64,000 nucleotides of DNA, from positions 9,500,501-9,564,500 of the forward strand of contig NC_092016.1 in assembly GCF_042242105.1 (NCBI RefSeq). Direction: 5' to 3'. Shown here one piece after another: positions 42,888 through 56,386 of the stretch; position 1 is the stretch's first letter, and the number at the start of each line of letters is the position of its first letter. This DNA comes from Pempheris klunzingeri (lineage: Eukaryota; Chordata; Actinopteri; Acropomatiformes; Pempheridae). The notes beneath the pieces were generated by a model. It saw nothing but the letters and a program-made list of their open reading frames with translations, had not been told where the DNA came from and made no database searches. A program made the position numbers and the translations under genes.

Positions 42888-43413
42888 CAGTGCTGGAAAA
42901 ACACCAGTGTGCTGCAATGGTAACAGGTCTGCATAAATTGTGCTTGTACTTTGCTCGAGAATTAATATTTTATATTACATACTACTTCTATTCCACTACA
43001 TTTCAAAGTGAAATATTCTTCTTTTAATTCCAGGACATTTATCTGAGAGCCTAAGTTGCACATCACCTTTACAATTGAGATTTTACATTCAAACATAGTT
43101 CAATCTTAAAATATGGTGCGCTGTCACAGATTACCATTAGATAAAGTAGTTCAAATGAGATCAACCTGCAGGTCCATTACAGTGTTGCTCACACATTAAT
43201 GCATCAATCATGGTAATCTGATAATGAAATACACACAATAACATGACATTTCAAAAGAACTACTGTGTATTATGTGTACTTTTACATTTAATACTTCTCA
43301 TATTTTCCTGATAGCTCCTGTGTATTTGCATATTTTACTTCCAGCACAGTATTGTTATATCTTGGTATTGGTATAAATTGGTATAAATGATCCAAGCACT
43401 TCTTCCACCACTG
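42888..43413 (+). repeat. MITE-like element with terminal inverted repeats
   Basis: The element starts CCAGTGCTGGAA and ends TTCCACCACTGG, which are inverted repeats matching at 11 of 12 bases. The interior (CTACTTCTATTCCACTACATTTCAAAG..., GAGATTTTACATTC, AATGCATCAATCATG) has the form of a non-coding DNA-transposon derivative frequent in fish. No transposase frame is present and I see no clear target-site duplication. Confidence 0.6.
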
Positions 43414-43526
43414 GAAAAGAGTCATAGAGACGTAAACCTAAAAAATATTGAGTCTGTTGAGTAGGCACGCGATGGCTGCTTTCAGTTAGGTTCATTAAGG
43501 GCCTGTAAAGATGAATAGGACTTGCT
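43061..43526 (+). repeat. Local duplication, unit 1
   Basis: It aligns with 45837-46269 over most of its length: GATTTTACAT, GATGAGATCAAC-type, TTAATGCATCAAT, ACACACAATAA, ATGACATT, TTTTGGTATTG-type, CTTCCACCACTG, then ACCTAAAAA, TTGAGTCTGT, GCTGCTTTCAG and AGGACTTGCT. The last four blocks lie outside the inverted-repeat boundary of the element, so the unit includes flanking sequence. Confidence 0.7.
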
Positions 43527-45836
43527 GTCAGGCTGCTCTCTGAACGTTTCCCCTCATCCAAGTTGAAGATATAGTCATCTTGTCCTGACGTGTCAGACAG
43601 CCAGGTAATGAGTTACATGTGTAGCTGCTCCTACTTACAGTACATTAGAACAACACGAGGACAGATGTGGAGCCTAAAGCAGGGTCACGCTGGAGAGGCA
43701 GCAGACATTCCTCTCATAACACAAAGGCAAAGCTTGAAGGATGGATCTTCAAGGCACATTATCATCAATCATATCTGCTAATAGACAGCTTCACAACGCG
43801 AACGTTATAGTTATCCGCAATAACTTCCAAATGTTTTATGGCTTTTTGCACAATTTTCTTCATTAAGGAGTTTTTCAAAGCAGTAAATACTACAACTACA
43901 TGGCCAAGAAGGTGCAATTTCATCTAGGTAATGGAGCTATTTTATCTCAGCAAAGCTTTAGCTTAGAACAGCCAAAAGGCACCCTCATGATTAACAACTG
44001 CCAGAAGTCTTCAGTCTGCTCTCCAAGGTCGCCATGTCCATCACATCCTCATGGGCCATGTGACCTTGATCTTTTGACAGAGGAACGCAGTGAGTGTTTT
44101 GCTTTGCACCACATCCAGTGGAAAACAGCTTCTTTGGGCTTTCTAACATGGACATTTTCTATCAACACTTAATATCCAACACTCATAGAATCCATTTCCT
44201 TACTGCATTCCAATACTGTTAAGTATACACTAAGTAGTAATCTTTATAGTGTTTTGAAAGCTAATTTACTGAACACTTTTTCAACTGACAGGATATGTGT
44301 GAGCTAATGAACATCATTTGAGCTGTTACTGCGGAGCACTGCGACCATTTTCATATGAGAAGAAATCACAAATAGCACGTAAAAATGTCTTTTCCTAAAC
44401 TGATTTGTGTAGCCTGTTTTTTTTCAGGCTCAATACAATACAATACAACTTTATAGTCCGAAATAGTGTATTTCACTACATTTTCACAGAATGCAAAGTT
44501 TAGACCTAAAAAACGTTGATGAAATGTAAAGCTGAATGTGAAGCTAAATGTGGTGGTGCTCTCCATTAATAGTATAAATAAATGTTGACACAAGTGATAG
44601 CAAGTAAATACAAGAACAAAACAAAAGGAAAAGGGGAAAAAACACACTACAGTGTCATGTTCAAAAGTCCAGTAGAATTTTGTATAAAGTATGCAAATAC
44701 ATATATCAAACATTTGGTACTTTTCCAGTGTTGTTGTACCAAACCTTTAAAAAAATCACAAGTATAAAGGTATGTGGGTCCCTTCCTCTGTAGCATCATG
44801 TAAACATGATCTGTAATATCGGTGATGTCCTGTTTATCTGCTACTCTGCTTTTTCAGCTATCACCTGTCAGGTACACAAAAGATGAACACACACCTGTGG
44901 TTTGTACAATGTTAAAACACGTCACTGTTTCCTCTCCTATTGTTAATGATACTGTATGTTTTTTTTCAGCTTTTATTCATATGTGGCAGGTGACATGACA
45001 CAGGTACACTTCAACCCTCTGCGGGATTTCCGTCTCTTTCTCATAACTCTGAAAACTAAAAATGGGACACATCCGCCTGCCTCGCTTTTATGAAGGTGAA
45101 ACTCCCACAGTTCCCCTGTTTCTGTGCCCACTCTAAAAATCAGGCTTGTGCTCAGTCATCTGTTGCGTTCTTCCTGTGCAGTAAGAGAGGGTGTCAAAAG
45201 GTGATGTAAAATGTAGAGTATAAACTTCCAGAAGTGTCTGGATGAAGAGGGTTCAGGGGGTGAGGGGAATTTGTGTGCAGGGGTAGGAGAGGCTTTTTGC
45301 TGTGCTAAGTAGTATCAGGAGTCTTACTACAGTACTGTTTTAGTATAATGTGAATAACTACAGTACAGCTTTAATGCCAAATGAGTTACATCATCGAAAG
45401 AGTTGCATTTTAGGACTTGGACTATGACACAGACCCTGTTTGTTTTTTTGTCATTACAGATTAAATCATCTGATGAAGCGTGGGTGAGGGCAATGTTATG
45501 GCTAGAGGAACAAGCAGACAGATTGTTGTGATAAACGTCATAAAAATGGAAACAAAGAGCAAGGAAACTAGTAACGGCGGGTGTTTGGAGCATTCTGTTT
45601 AATACTTAGCCTGTGGGCAAGGCACCTAACCTCCTTGCCTGGAGCATGTCTGGCTTTTTGTCTGGCTTTTACAGGAGAGTAGACAGATTACTTGCTAGGG
45701 TTGAGACAGTTCAGTGAGCTGAAGGTACTAGGTGACATGGTAGCACGAGGGGGGAGGGAACCATATCCTTTTACAGTCTGGAAATAAAGCAGGCCTGCGG
45801 TGGTGGAACGGCCAGCGTCTGTCACCTTATTCATGT

Positions 45837-46269
45837 CATCTTTGCAGATTAAGATTTTACATACCAAACATAGCATAATCTTATAAAATATGATGCACTG
45901 TCACATATTGAACCACCAGTACATAAAGTAGTTAGAAAGAGATCAACTTGCAGCTACATTACAATGTTTCTTACTTACTCTTATTAATGCATCAATTTAG
46001 ATAATCTAATAACACAGTACACACAATAATATGACATTACAAAAAGCAGCATTGTGTAATATATCTACTTTTACTTTTGATACTATTTCTAATAGCAGCT
46101 GTGTAGTTGTGTCTTTTACTTGCAGCAGAGTATATATACATTTTGGTATTGCTACCACAACCTTCCACCAGTCTTCCACCACTGAACGTATACCTAAAAA
46201 CACTGAGTCTGTGGATGCCTGCTTTCAGGGAGGTTTATTAAAGACCAGTAATGATAAATAAGACTTGCT
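45837..46269 (+). repeat. Local duplication, unit 2
   Basis: It is a diverged copy of 43061-43526, in the same orientation and 2.8 kb downstream, containing the 3' part of the MITE-like element plus about 85 bases of flank. The 5' part of the element (42888-43060) is not present here. Confidence 0.7.
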
Positions 46270-48756
46270 CCCACAAGTGCTGCTGAGGACACAGCAGCAC
46301 AACTGATTGCGGAGGTACAGCACCAGACTGTAGCAGGCTGGGGGATAATTTAACATGGGTATGAGTATGTTATCCTAATATTTCATGTGTTATTAGACTA
46401 ACCCCTCTGACTGCACTGTCATGCCCAGTGTTCTATTCATAACTGCATTTATCTGCAAATAGATACCAAAGTTTTTGCATGTGGTTGTTCAATCACATAA
46501 CAACTAATATTTTCAAAGGTCTGAGCCAGCTTTTAAATGGAATAAGAGAGGAGCACATTCTCTGAGAGGACATTTCCTGCTGAAAGTTAGATGAGAGGAT
46601 TGACACCACTCTTATGTCTGTACTATAAATATGACACTGCAGCCTGCAGCCGTTTAGCTTAGCTTTAGCGTAAAGACTAGAAACGGCTAGTTTAGCACTG
46701 TCCAAAAGTAACAAAATCTGCTTATGAGCAATGCTTGAACTAAATCTAGTTTATTTAATCTGTGCAATAACGGCAAAAATGACAAATTGGGGTATTATGG
46801 GAGGTTATGTGCCAGGCTAGTTGCCTGCTGACCTCATGGCGACGACCTGAGTCCTGGAAATGACTGCACTCACTTTATACTTTGCTTTCTGTGTGGATTA
46901 AAAAAATGAACCAAAACATGTTCATTTGTGAGTTTTACGGACGCTGGAAGAGATATTTTGTTATTTACATGCAGAACCAGAACCAATCTAAACCTGCTGA
47001 TGGCTGTAGCTTCATATTCACCATACAGACATGAACATGGTATCAATCTTCTGATTTAACTCTCGGCAAGACACCAAATAAGCATATTCCCAAAATGCCA
47101 AACAAAATCCTTAATGATATGGCTCAGTAGAATCCAAGTTGTGTAGCAAGAAAGAAAAACATCAAACAGTTGAAGTTAAACAAGAGTAAAGGCATGTAAT
47201 GTGCGTTGCTTTCATCCTGCCAGGGGAATACACCACAGACTGGCCAAGATTAGACATCCTTCCTGCAGCATTTTTCATGGTGACTCCTGGGATTTCAGGA
47301 TCGAAAAACATGCAAGTGATGTACAAAGGGAACAGCTCAAGGAGCATCGCCCCTTAGCCCGGCGGATCATCCGGAGACAACCAAAATAACCCATGCAAAT
47401 CTAAAAACACACAGACATGAACCCTGTCCCCCTTGAACAGAAGAGGCCGTCGCTGTGACGAGAGTCGCAGTATTCCAGGAATGCCGGGATGCCTTGGGGA
47501 AGACTGACAATACTCATCAACCCCCGCCCTGTTCCTGCTTTAACATATACATACATATGAGAAAATGATTCATATGACAGGCCGTCTTCACAATGAGAGC
47601 AGATGACTCCTCACTTCATGTATTCACAGGTATTCTCAGCGGCCCTGCTCCCTTTTCATCTTCACTCATCAGCCTGTCCTGTCTCTGGCTGTCTACTCCA
47701 TTTTCCCTCAGACTGTCCGCTCTTTTGCACCTTTTGGTGTCACATGATAATGATTCATCTTGTTAGCCACCGGCAAAACCTGTAATATCATATACCCATT
47801 TTTCTTGAAATGTCTCTTTTCAGTGAGGTGATGTCACCGTTAAAGTAAAAAAAAAAGGGGGTAAAAAAATGCGTGCAACTGGATGATTATTGGGGTCAAG
47901 GGTTGTGCGACCTTTCAGGTGCAGGGCTGTTGTCTGTCTGACGAGGCAGGTAAAGCGTGGTTAATGAGTGGCAGTTAGAAATAAGTGCTGATATGTGGCA
48001 GGAATGCAACACAATGACAGCACTCGAGTGTGTCAGTGGTTTATGGATGCAATCTAAATGTCTCAGTTTTTGTCTTAGGCTGGTGCTTTTCTACTCTAAA
48101 TCTGATGACAACTAACTTTACTGCTTCCCTCTTATTGAGGAATGCAGTGAAACAAAGAATGCTGCTCAGGGACTAAAGTACGCATTCATTAGCTTATAGC
48201 AAGTAAAGATTGTCCTGTGTGTAAGGTAGGTGGTTGTACATTAATGGTGAAAACATGGATGATGATAATGTTAGTATTGTAATCATCTTTATCACAGTTT
48301 TCCCTGAAACATCCCCTTTAAAATGCATATATGCCCAAAAAGCCTGCAGGACATGGTTTTGATATTCTTGCTCCTTTTGGAAAGTCTGATTTTAGGAATC
48401 ACAGGGGGAGGGGTCTGGGAAAAGACAAGAAGAGGGCGGTGCTAACCTCCTCATATCCCCAAATGTCAATGAACTCTACACAACAAGTTGAACCTTGAAG
48501 TGCGTGGGATGGAATTATTTAAGGATCAGGACTGCAGAGCTCTCAGATAATACGGAGTAAAGTCAAACGAGGCGTTTCTACACTATAAGAGACATAAATA
48601 AGCTTCAGTTGTAGTCTGTAATCTGCGTCCTAACTGTTTGCAAGTGGTTGTTTTATATCGAAAAGGAACATGTTGGATTCCTAACAAGTGGATATTCTTG
48701 GATCAAGCTGTTGAGGGCGCGTTCCTGCCTTTGCGGACTATAGGACAGGTGACTTA

Positions 48757-48762
48757 ATGTAG
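48757..48762 (+). promoter_or_regulatory. Start-stop upstream ORF (ATGTAG) of NTN4
   Basis: An ATG followed directly by TAG lies 21 bases before the NTN4 start codon. A second upstream frame, ATG-TTG-GAT-TCC-TAA, starts at 48670. Both lie in the 5' leader if transcription starts near 48545. Such elements usually lower translation of the main frame; that effect is inference here. Confidence 0.4.
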
Positions 48763-48783
48763 AAGGTCAACAACTCCTTCAGG

Positions 48784-51700
48784 ATGAGACTGTGGACTTT
48801 ACTTGTCATGATCCCGGTGTGCGCATCCTCTCCTCTTTCAGCCGGTGAGTTTGAACTTGTGTGTCTGACACCTTTACGCACGCGCTTCGTGAGGATGTGA
48901 ATGACAGAAACAAGCAGTGCACGCGCTAGTTTGAGAGACCGATTCACACCTTCAGTTCTTCTCCCACCTTCTCTCGTGTTGTACTAAAATAAACACGTCT
49001 TTTTCTTACCAGAAACACTGAAACCCAAAGGTCCAGCAGTGGAGAGTCGCTGCTCCGGCCGAGCCTGCAACCCCCGCATGGGCAACTTGGTCCAGGGTAG
49101 AGTGCTGCACACACAGTCAGTCTGCGGCTCCAACTCCTCAGAGCCGTACTGCTTCTACAAACAGATTGCCGACCCCCGCAGCAGGGAGTCCTGCTCCGAG
49201 GCAAAATGCAGCAAGTGCAACTCTGCAATCCCCAGCCAGGCGCACCCTCCCTCTGCCATGAGCGACTCCTCTTTCCGCTACCCTGACACTTGGTGGCAGT
49301 CTGCTGAGGCGGTGGAGGAGGAGACGCTCCAGCTCGACCTGGAGACGGAGTTCCTCCTCACCCATCTCATCCTGGTGTTCCGCTCACCCCGGCCCGCTGC
49401 CATGGTGCTGGAGCGCTCCCAAGACCATGGACACACATGGAAGGCCCTCAGATATTTTGCCAGGGACTGTGAGGAGATGTTTGGCCTGGCAGAGGGGGCG
49501 CCAGTCGGGGACGGGGGAGCAACTTGTACCTCCAAGTATTCAGGAGCTTTTCCTTGTACCAGAGGAGAGGTAAGTACACCGGCTGGGCTTCAGGTGTTTT
49601 TTTTTTACATGAGTTGGCAAGTGATTTTCACAGTGTTGCTTACTGGGTGTGCAGGCCTCATAGTGTAGGGTGGCATCTGCCCCCCCCCCAGATCCATCCC
49701 TGGGTGAGTATTGTTTAACACCATAGAGATAGTTCAACTCCAAAATTCATCACAGTGTCTGTAATCCTGAAACATAGCCCCTTTTTAGGTAGATATTCCC
49801 TTATAAATATATGAAATGCAAACACAAACAATGATCAAATTGATATTCAATACAAGGATCTGTGTCATCATCAGATAAAAATCAATAACACAATATATTC
49901 ATATTATCCAAATATGATTATACAGAAGGTTTGTGGACAATAGTATAAAATGACCACCACTTCACTGAATTAATACCCAATTACAAACACACTATGGTCA
50001 AGGACCAACAGTCTGTAATGTTTGAGGTGTGTGGAGAAGCCTGTAGCTTTGAAGGTCAAACAAAAGGTTTCAGTATTAAATTATGGTTTTATATTTGACA
50101 TCTGAGAGTGACCACATCAAAACATGCTGTCAGACATTCCCACAACACTTCACAGCAACAACACTCACCATCTGCTTGGCTCATGTTGTCCATTCATTGG
50201 CACCAGGATGCCTTATGAACTGATATCGCACAAACCACTGAATAAACGGTTGACCAAGCTTTGTAAACTGATCTCCTCTGATGCGCTGCGGGAGACCTTT
50301 TTTGTTAAGCCAGCCATCTAAGCCACAAACTGCTTTGACATGCACGACTAGAATATCAATGCTCACTTTTACCTCTGATGTTCCCTCAAAGCACTTTTTG
50401 GACGTGCTGTATCATCACAGGGAGGTCTGAGGCACATAGTCAGCTATAGTTAATTCATGAGCAGACCATTTCTTCACACAGATGGTGTAAAAGAGAGACT
50501 CTCACTGGTCTGTAAAGATTTATTTTGCCCCAGAGAGCTTCAGACCGTGTTGGGAGGTTCTGGTTGAACATCTGAATGAATACACGGCTTTGACTGATCT
50601 CATAATTGCAGTGTATTTACAACAAATATGTGTCTTGCTACAGTATGTCACTTCTCTTGTGTAAGCCCCTCACCTTTTATAATTAGTGTCTGTGTTGCTC
50701 AACATGCAAAGACATCCCCAAAATGTTATGTGAAAATGATTTTTCAGTGATAAAGTAATACTGCAAACACCAGGCACTTGGTTTAAACTGTGCTTGCAGT
50801 AATTGGATACGTATACATATGGACAACACAAGTTTTCTTATTATAAATCAGAATTAGCTTATTTGTTAAGTGCAATGATTACACAGTAAATCATGTTGAC
50901 ATTTGTGAAGTATCACTGACTGATTCAAAATAGAATCAATAACATAAAATGAATTATTTATCTTGGGTTTGACACACAGAACTGCTATGAGATTATGATA
51001 AGAAAATAAAATGGAAGGTATTGAAGATAAAGTTTTAGTATGAGTATGTTTTTGAGTCTAGAACTTATTCAATCATGCTTCCTGCTCTCAGTTTTACTTT
51101 CATAAATCCTTATTCTGTGTCTGGTTTCATTCCTAATGTTATGATGAAGAGTAACGACCTACGTTTTTGTTTTTATATCTGAGCACATTTTCATACTCAG
51201 AGAGGATGTACCTGGAAGATCAACATTCAACAAAAAGTAATGAAGTAGAACAAGAACAATTTGTCCTCGTTTACATTGGAGAGTCTGATTTTCCTAGAAT
51301 AGCTGCTATTTGAGGAGCATGAAAGGCGAACCAGATTTGGCAGACCAAGAAAAAGGCAAACCGACATTATTTATGTGTTCGTCATGGTCTGTCAGTAAGA
51401 TAGTTCCGTTTTTTTTCACTTGTCAGAGAGGCTTTTACAGATGGAATATCACAGAGTTTGAGAGATTTTCTCACGTGTCTCATCTACTTCAATCTCCAGG
51501 TGATCTATCGGGCCTTGTCGCCCTGGCACTCAGTGGATCCCTATGGACCAGCTGCCCAGGACCAGCTCATGATCACCAACTTGAGAATCCATCTGCTGCA
51601 GCGCCAACTGTGTCCCTGCCAGGCCAAACATCCTGGTGCTGCCGTCCTCCCCACAGACCATTACGCCATCTATGATTTTATTGTCAAAGGCAGCTGCCTT

Positions 51701-54700
51701 TGCAATGGACATGCAGATCACTGTGTACCAGCCAGGGGCTACGAACCCAGCCAGCACAAGACCAACAACATGGTGAGTGGTTCTCAGCTGGAGTTTGTGA
51801 ACCCACTACTTGCAGGTGCACCATACCAAGGAAAAACTGTTTGCTCTGTTGTGAAAACTTCTTGAGATGTTGTTTCATGCCGAAGTCAGCTGATGACTTC
51901 ATTTTGTCTCCACTTTTATTTGTTTTATGTGTTGAGACTGGGAGTAGAGGGTTTGGGATTTTGTTCCCACCACTCCCTTGTTACTCAGCTGAGTGCTGGT
52001 ATGTGCTGCTGATGCTGAAGGCTACAGTGAAGACTGGATATTAGGCCACAGCTTTACCTACCATTACAGGGATTTAAGAATGTGGAAACCTTAATTATGG
52101 TATTCAGCCTAATGCTTTAACAACCCATAGTCTCTGTTGTGTTATTCTTTTTCACTGTAAATGGAGAATAGTAGCACTTGTTAAAGGGGTGTTGTTACAC
52201 AGACAGTAATAAGCTGCGCAGTGTGTAACCACTGTGATCACACACATGTAGATGTTGGTATGTTGCAGCACTGAAGAAGTATTGCACACATCACATGTAG
52301 GTGCAAGCCTGCTGAAACTCAGCATAGATAAAAGGCGTCAGGCTTGCACTCTGATGAATTAATTTGAATTGATAATGTTTTGGTCCAAGTGTTTAAATTT
52401 AAACTGGCCAAAAAGTTTTAAAATGGTCACCACTCCTTTATATACACCGATGAGGTTAACCATCCAACCTGCCTAGGGTGAGAAATGTGTAAAAACAATT
52501 AACATTTCAAGAAGAATGCAATCAAAACTCTTTCAAAAAATTAAACTGTCATTAATCCCAAAGAGTGGGGGTACAGTACAATATAATACAACATACAGTC
52601 TGTTGCAGTACTGCTACTCTCTGTGGTGTTTTCCTGCCAGGTCCATGGCAAGTGTGTATGCAGACACAACACAGCCGGTGACCACTGCGAGCGCTGTGCA
52701 CCTCTCTTCAATGACCAGCCCTGGCAGGCTGCCAATGGCATCACAGGGACACCGCATGAGTGCCAGAGTGAGTGATGGGGCAAGAGAGTCAAATGCAGAG
52801 TAGGACACACAGCATGTAGACTTATCTGTAGAAAATGCATTTAGTGTCATAAATCACATGTAACCTTTTAGATGCTCATGCATGCTGAATAACAAGAGCA
52901 GTTCCTTTTTTTTTTATATCATCTGTTATTAGAGTCAGTGCTATCACTAGGGCATTGAAAGCCATCTCAGTCTGTTTGATTTGATTGTACATGTCCGTCC
53001 AAAACTAGAGTGCAAGTGTAGCGGTCACGCCAAGAGCTGTCACTTCAGTCGCCGACTGTGGCTCGCAACAGGACGGCAGAGCGGTGGCGTGTGTGACGAC
53101 TGCCAGCACAATACAGAGGGTCGTTACTGCCAGAACTGTAAGAAGGGCTTCTTCAGAGACCCCAGCCGACCGAAGACTGACCCTGACTCCTGCACACGTG
53201 AGGCCCTTAAAGTCTTTATCTTCAGAGTGTAGCTTGTTTTTTCCTTAAACCATAACTCTCTCTGGACCAATGCCAGCAGAGAATTCCAATTATGAGGGGA
53301 AGCCTTTGATATTTTGACGGCAGTAATGGAGATTTGATTTTTTTTACCCTGCTGATTAAAGCAGATTGCTCTCTTTGATAAGGGTAATTCCCCCCAGCAC
53401 CTTTTTGAGTCACTGACCGGCGAGTAGTAAGATGACTCTCCTCGGCTCCTTCGCAGGAACGACGCTGACCGCACTGTTTTGGAATGTCACTGTAATTGCA
53501 AAAAATGGAAGAATTTCCCATGGACCATGCAAGTGCATTTTTCCCATTCTTGTCCCACCCCCCCCAGACCCCCAATTCCCTCGACCCACCCCTGACAGGC
53601 ACGCTGCAGCATTTTTAAGAACAAACATGCTGTTTTTGGAAACAGATGAAGCAAGTCTGTAACAAAAATCAATCTGTCATCACAAAGGACCATCAGGCAG
53701 CAGGTCTGACAGCGTAAAGAGGGAATGATTTACTGTTTGTTTTTGGTGCAGCAACTTAAAGCATGTTGAGTACATTCTCCCAGTTTGTAGGAGGATGATA
53801 GAATACACTTAACTTTTGTAGTGCCATGGGAGTGCATGGTGTACACTCTAAATATGTTTGTTTGTGCTCCTACAAGTGTGTTTGTCCTTTTCATATATAC
53901 AGACTCATAATGAACACTGAGTACTTCATGGCCTGTGCCAGAAAAGGAGGGACGTCTTTTGACTCACAAACAGAAATGTTAACATGCAGTCCTCTTGTTC
54001 TGTCGCCCCTCTCCTCTGCAGCATGTTCCTGCCACCCTGTAGGCTCCGTCCTCTCAGGTGGTAGCACCCTCTGTAACCCTAGCAGTGGGGAGTGCACTTG
54101 TAAGCCTGGTGTTGGAGGCCCCCGCTGTGACAGCTGCATGCTGGGATACTGGGGGCTTCATGAATACGGCTGCCGTCCGTGTGACTGCACAGGGGATTGT
54201 GACCCCTACACTGGAGACTGCATTTCTGGGTGAGAGCCAAGACTTAATACCTTCTATATGTATTTTTTCTCGGATGAAATGACGTATGGCTTAGAGGTAG
54301 AGTGCATTGTGGACGATTAACACTGAGTGGAGCCCTGCCCCTGACTGGTTTTACCTCTGCGGCACAGCTCAGATGTGGAGGTCTTCTATACAGCCACTGG
54401 CCACATGGGACACAGCAGCAATAATAGTGAGGCGGCACTCTTTAGGGTAGAGGAGCTTTTCTCTGCACTGCACCACTCTGGTGAGTCACAGGTCATATCA
54501 CACTTAATACACTGCACACTCATCACCCCACATAGATTAAAGGCAGCTGTTTCAATCTTGAAATTTATACATATATGTGATGAGGTGATTGATATGAATC
54601 TCATCAGTGATGTTTCATTTTTCCAGAGAAATGTGAGTGTGTAGAAGTAACCCTTGGCAGCCCTAAAGTCTTCTGTGCTGCAGAGTATGACTATGGTAAG

Positions 54701-56386
54701 TGCTGTTTGAAAGAGGGCATTGATTCATTATTATGTGATAATCACGAGAACATTCCTTTAAGGTGCCTTTTTTTTTGTGAATAGTTTCTGTTTACATTCA
54801 GTGTTACTAACCAAAACACATTACGTGTGTCCTTTCAGCCTGTCATATGTGTTAAATGCATTTTCATCCTCCCAATTAGACTTTTGGTAAATTGTGAAAC
54901 CTGCATTGATTACATCCGTGTTTACTTGCTTGCAGTCTTCGTCCTCCCTGCCTCTCTTTCAGCGCCACCTGTAGATCAGTGGAATAGTGTGAAACTATTG
55001 GCAGGAATGTCTATCTCGTCACTGCATCCTCGTGCACATGCACCAGAACAAACAGTACAAGGACCCACTCACAAAAACATTACTTCATAGTGCTACAAGT
55101 GGTCAGAGACTCCACAGGGTACTTTAAAAGAAGTACTATTAAGATTTAGCATTGCATTTCCTTAAAGTTGTGAGAAAATGGTCAAAATTGATGCTATAAA
55201 GTCCAAAATATCTTACTTTGAGTTAATAGCGTGAATGAAGATTGGATCCTACAATTACCATATTGCAACCCGATAACATCTTTTCATTAGACTCTCCCTG
55301 CCTGGTAGTAGGGTCCACATCTGTCAAATTCAGTGCCGCCAATTTATAATGAAGGCTTTCTGTCAGAAATTTGCAGAGACAAATCCTGATGGCATCACTC
55401 AGGTTATTTTGCCTCGTTTATCATTACTAGACTTGAAAAGCTCATACAGGGCTGCAGAAACAAAACAGAGGCGTAGTAGTTCTCCTTATGATTTGTATGA
55501 ACGTATAAAATCGGTGAAATTTCCCTTTAACCTTAGAAATGTGCCTAAAGGGGTCCATGGTGCATTGCACTTTGTTTTAGTAGTAGCTTAATATTAGTCT
55601 TGTAGACCATTCATTTATTGAATGACTGTGTTGCCTTGGCAGTGCTGGTCGGAAGGGTAATGTCAGCTCATGATAAAGGCTCCCATGCAGAGGTGGAGGT
55701 CAAGGTCAAGAAGGTCTTACACCAGAACCCTCTGATGAAGATCCAGAGGGGAAGCGTCACCCTTTACCCAGAATCCTGGACCGTGCAAGGCTGTACCTGT
55801 CCCATCCTCAACCCAGGTCAGCTGCAGCCACCTCTAATGAAAAACTTTAATGCTCACAATGCAGAAGCTTATAATTAGTCAAAGACTCTTGAGAGGACAT
55901 CAGCCAGCTTTGTGCTGAATAGAGGATCTTTGTCGCTGTTCGTGGAAGCTTTGATTGGGAGACTGTCCTTGCATCGCTTATTTAGAATGGGCATTTACAT
56001 ATTAAAGATTAGAACTAGCTCTCTGTTATGGGACTATTTCACGCCTAACACTTTCTGAGAACATTAGTACGAGCCAGCCATAAAAGTGCAGTATTTAACT
56101 GGTTGACCATAGTTATATAATAATGTGTGCCCATTGTACATGAGGTGCTCTTCACAGTGATTTTTCTCCTGTTCATTTTAGTGATGTTCTCAGTAGACCT
56201 GAAATTCAGTTAAGGCTTATGTTCTGCTCTCTCTCTTCTCCAGGGTCCGAGTATTTAGTGGCTGGTCATGAGGACTGGAAGACCGGCCGACTAACGGTCA
56301 ACACCAAGAGCCTGGTTAAACCATGGAAGTCAAGTTTGGGACGCAAAGTCCTCCACATCCTCAGAAAAGACTGTGGTCACTGGTAG
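48784..56386 (+). CDS. ntn4: Netrin-4 (secreted basement-membrane netrin)
   Basis: Netrin-4 is a secreted laminin-related protein that binds the laminin gamma-1 chain and acts in vessel and axon growth. Ten coding exons: 48784-48844, 49013-49569, 51500-51772, 52641-52767, 53009-53197, 54022-54229, 54368-54480, 54627-54695, 55643-55816, 56244-56386. They give 637 aa (human 628). Order: signal peptide in the first 20 residues ([20 protein letters not shown]), laminin N-terminal domain about 30-265 with [23 protein letters not shown] and [11 protein letters not shown], then three laminin-type EGF repeats beginning near [22 protein letters not shown] and CSCHPVGS. The C-terminal NTR-like domain starts at CECVEV and includes [17 protein letters not shown] and LGRKV. 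The long TWWQSAE block, the three EGF repeats and the NTR ending separate it from netrin-1 to -3. It is secreted, so the acidic segment before the NTR domain ([13 protein letters not shown]) is probably extracellular linker. Confidence 0.97.

Larger units (their letters stand above)
41682..48756. other. Intergenic region between tRNA-Tyr and NTN4
   Basis: About 7 kb of AT-rich sequence without recognised coding exons on either strand. It contains a degenerate dispersed repeat (about 42600-42705), a MITE-like element (42888-43413) and a local duplication (43061-43526 and 45837-46269). The last 400 bases form the likely NTN4 promoter and 5' UTR. A TTATTTAAGG string near 48512 is a weak TATA candidate, preceded by a GGGGAGGGG box near 48406. 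AMDHD1, SNRPF and CCDC38, which lie between HAL and NTN4 in human, are not visible. Confidence 0.55.
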
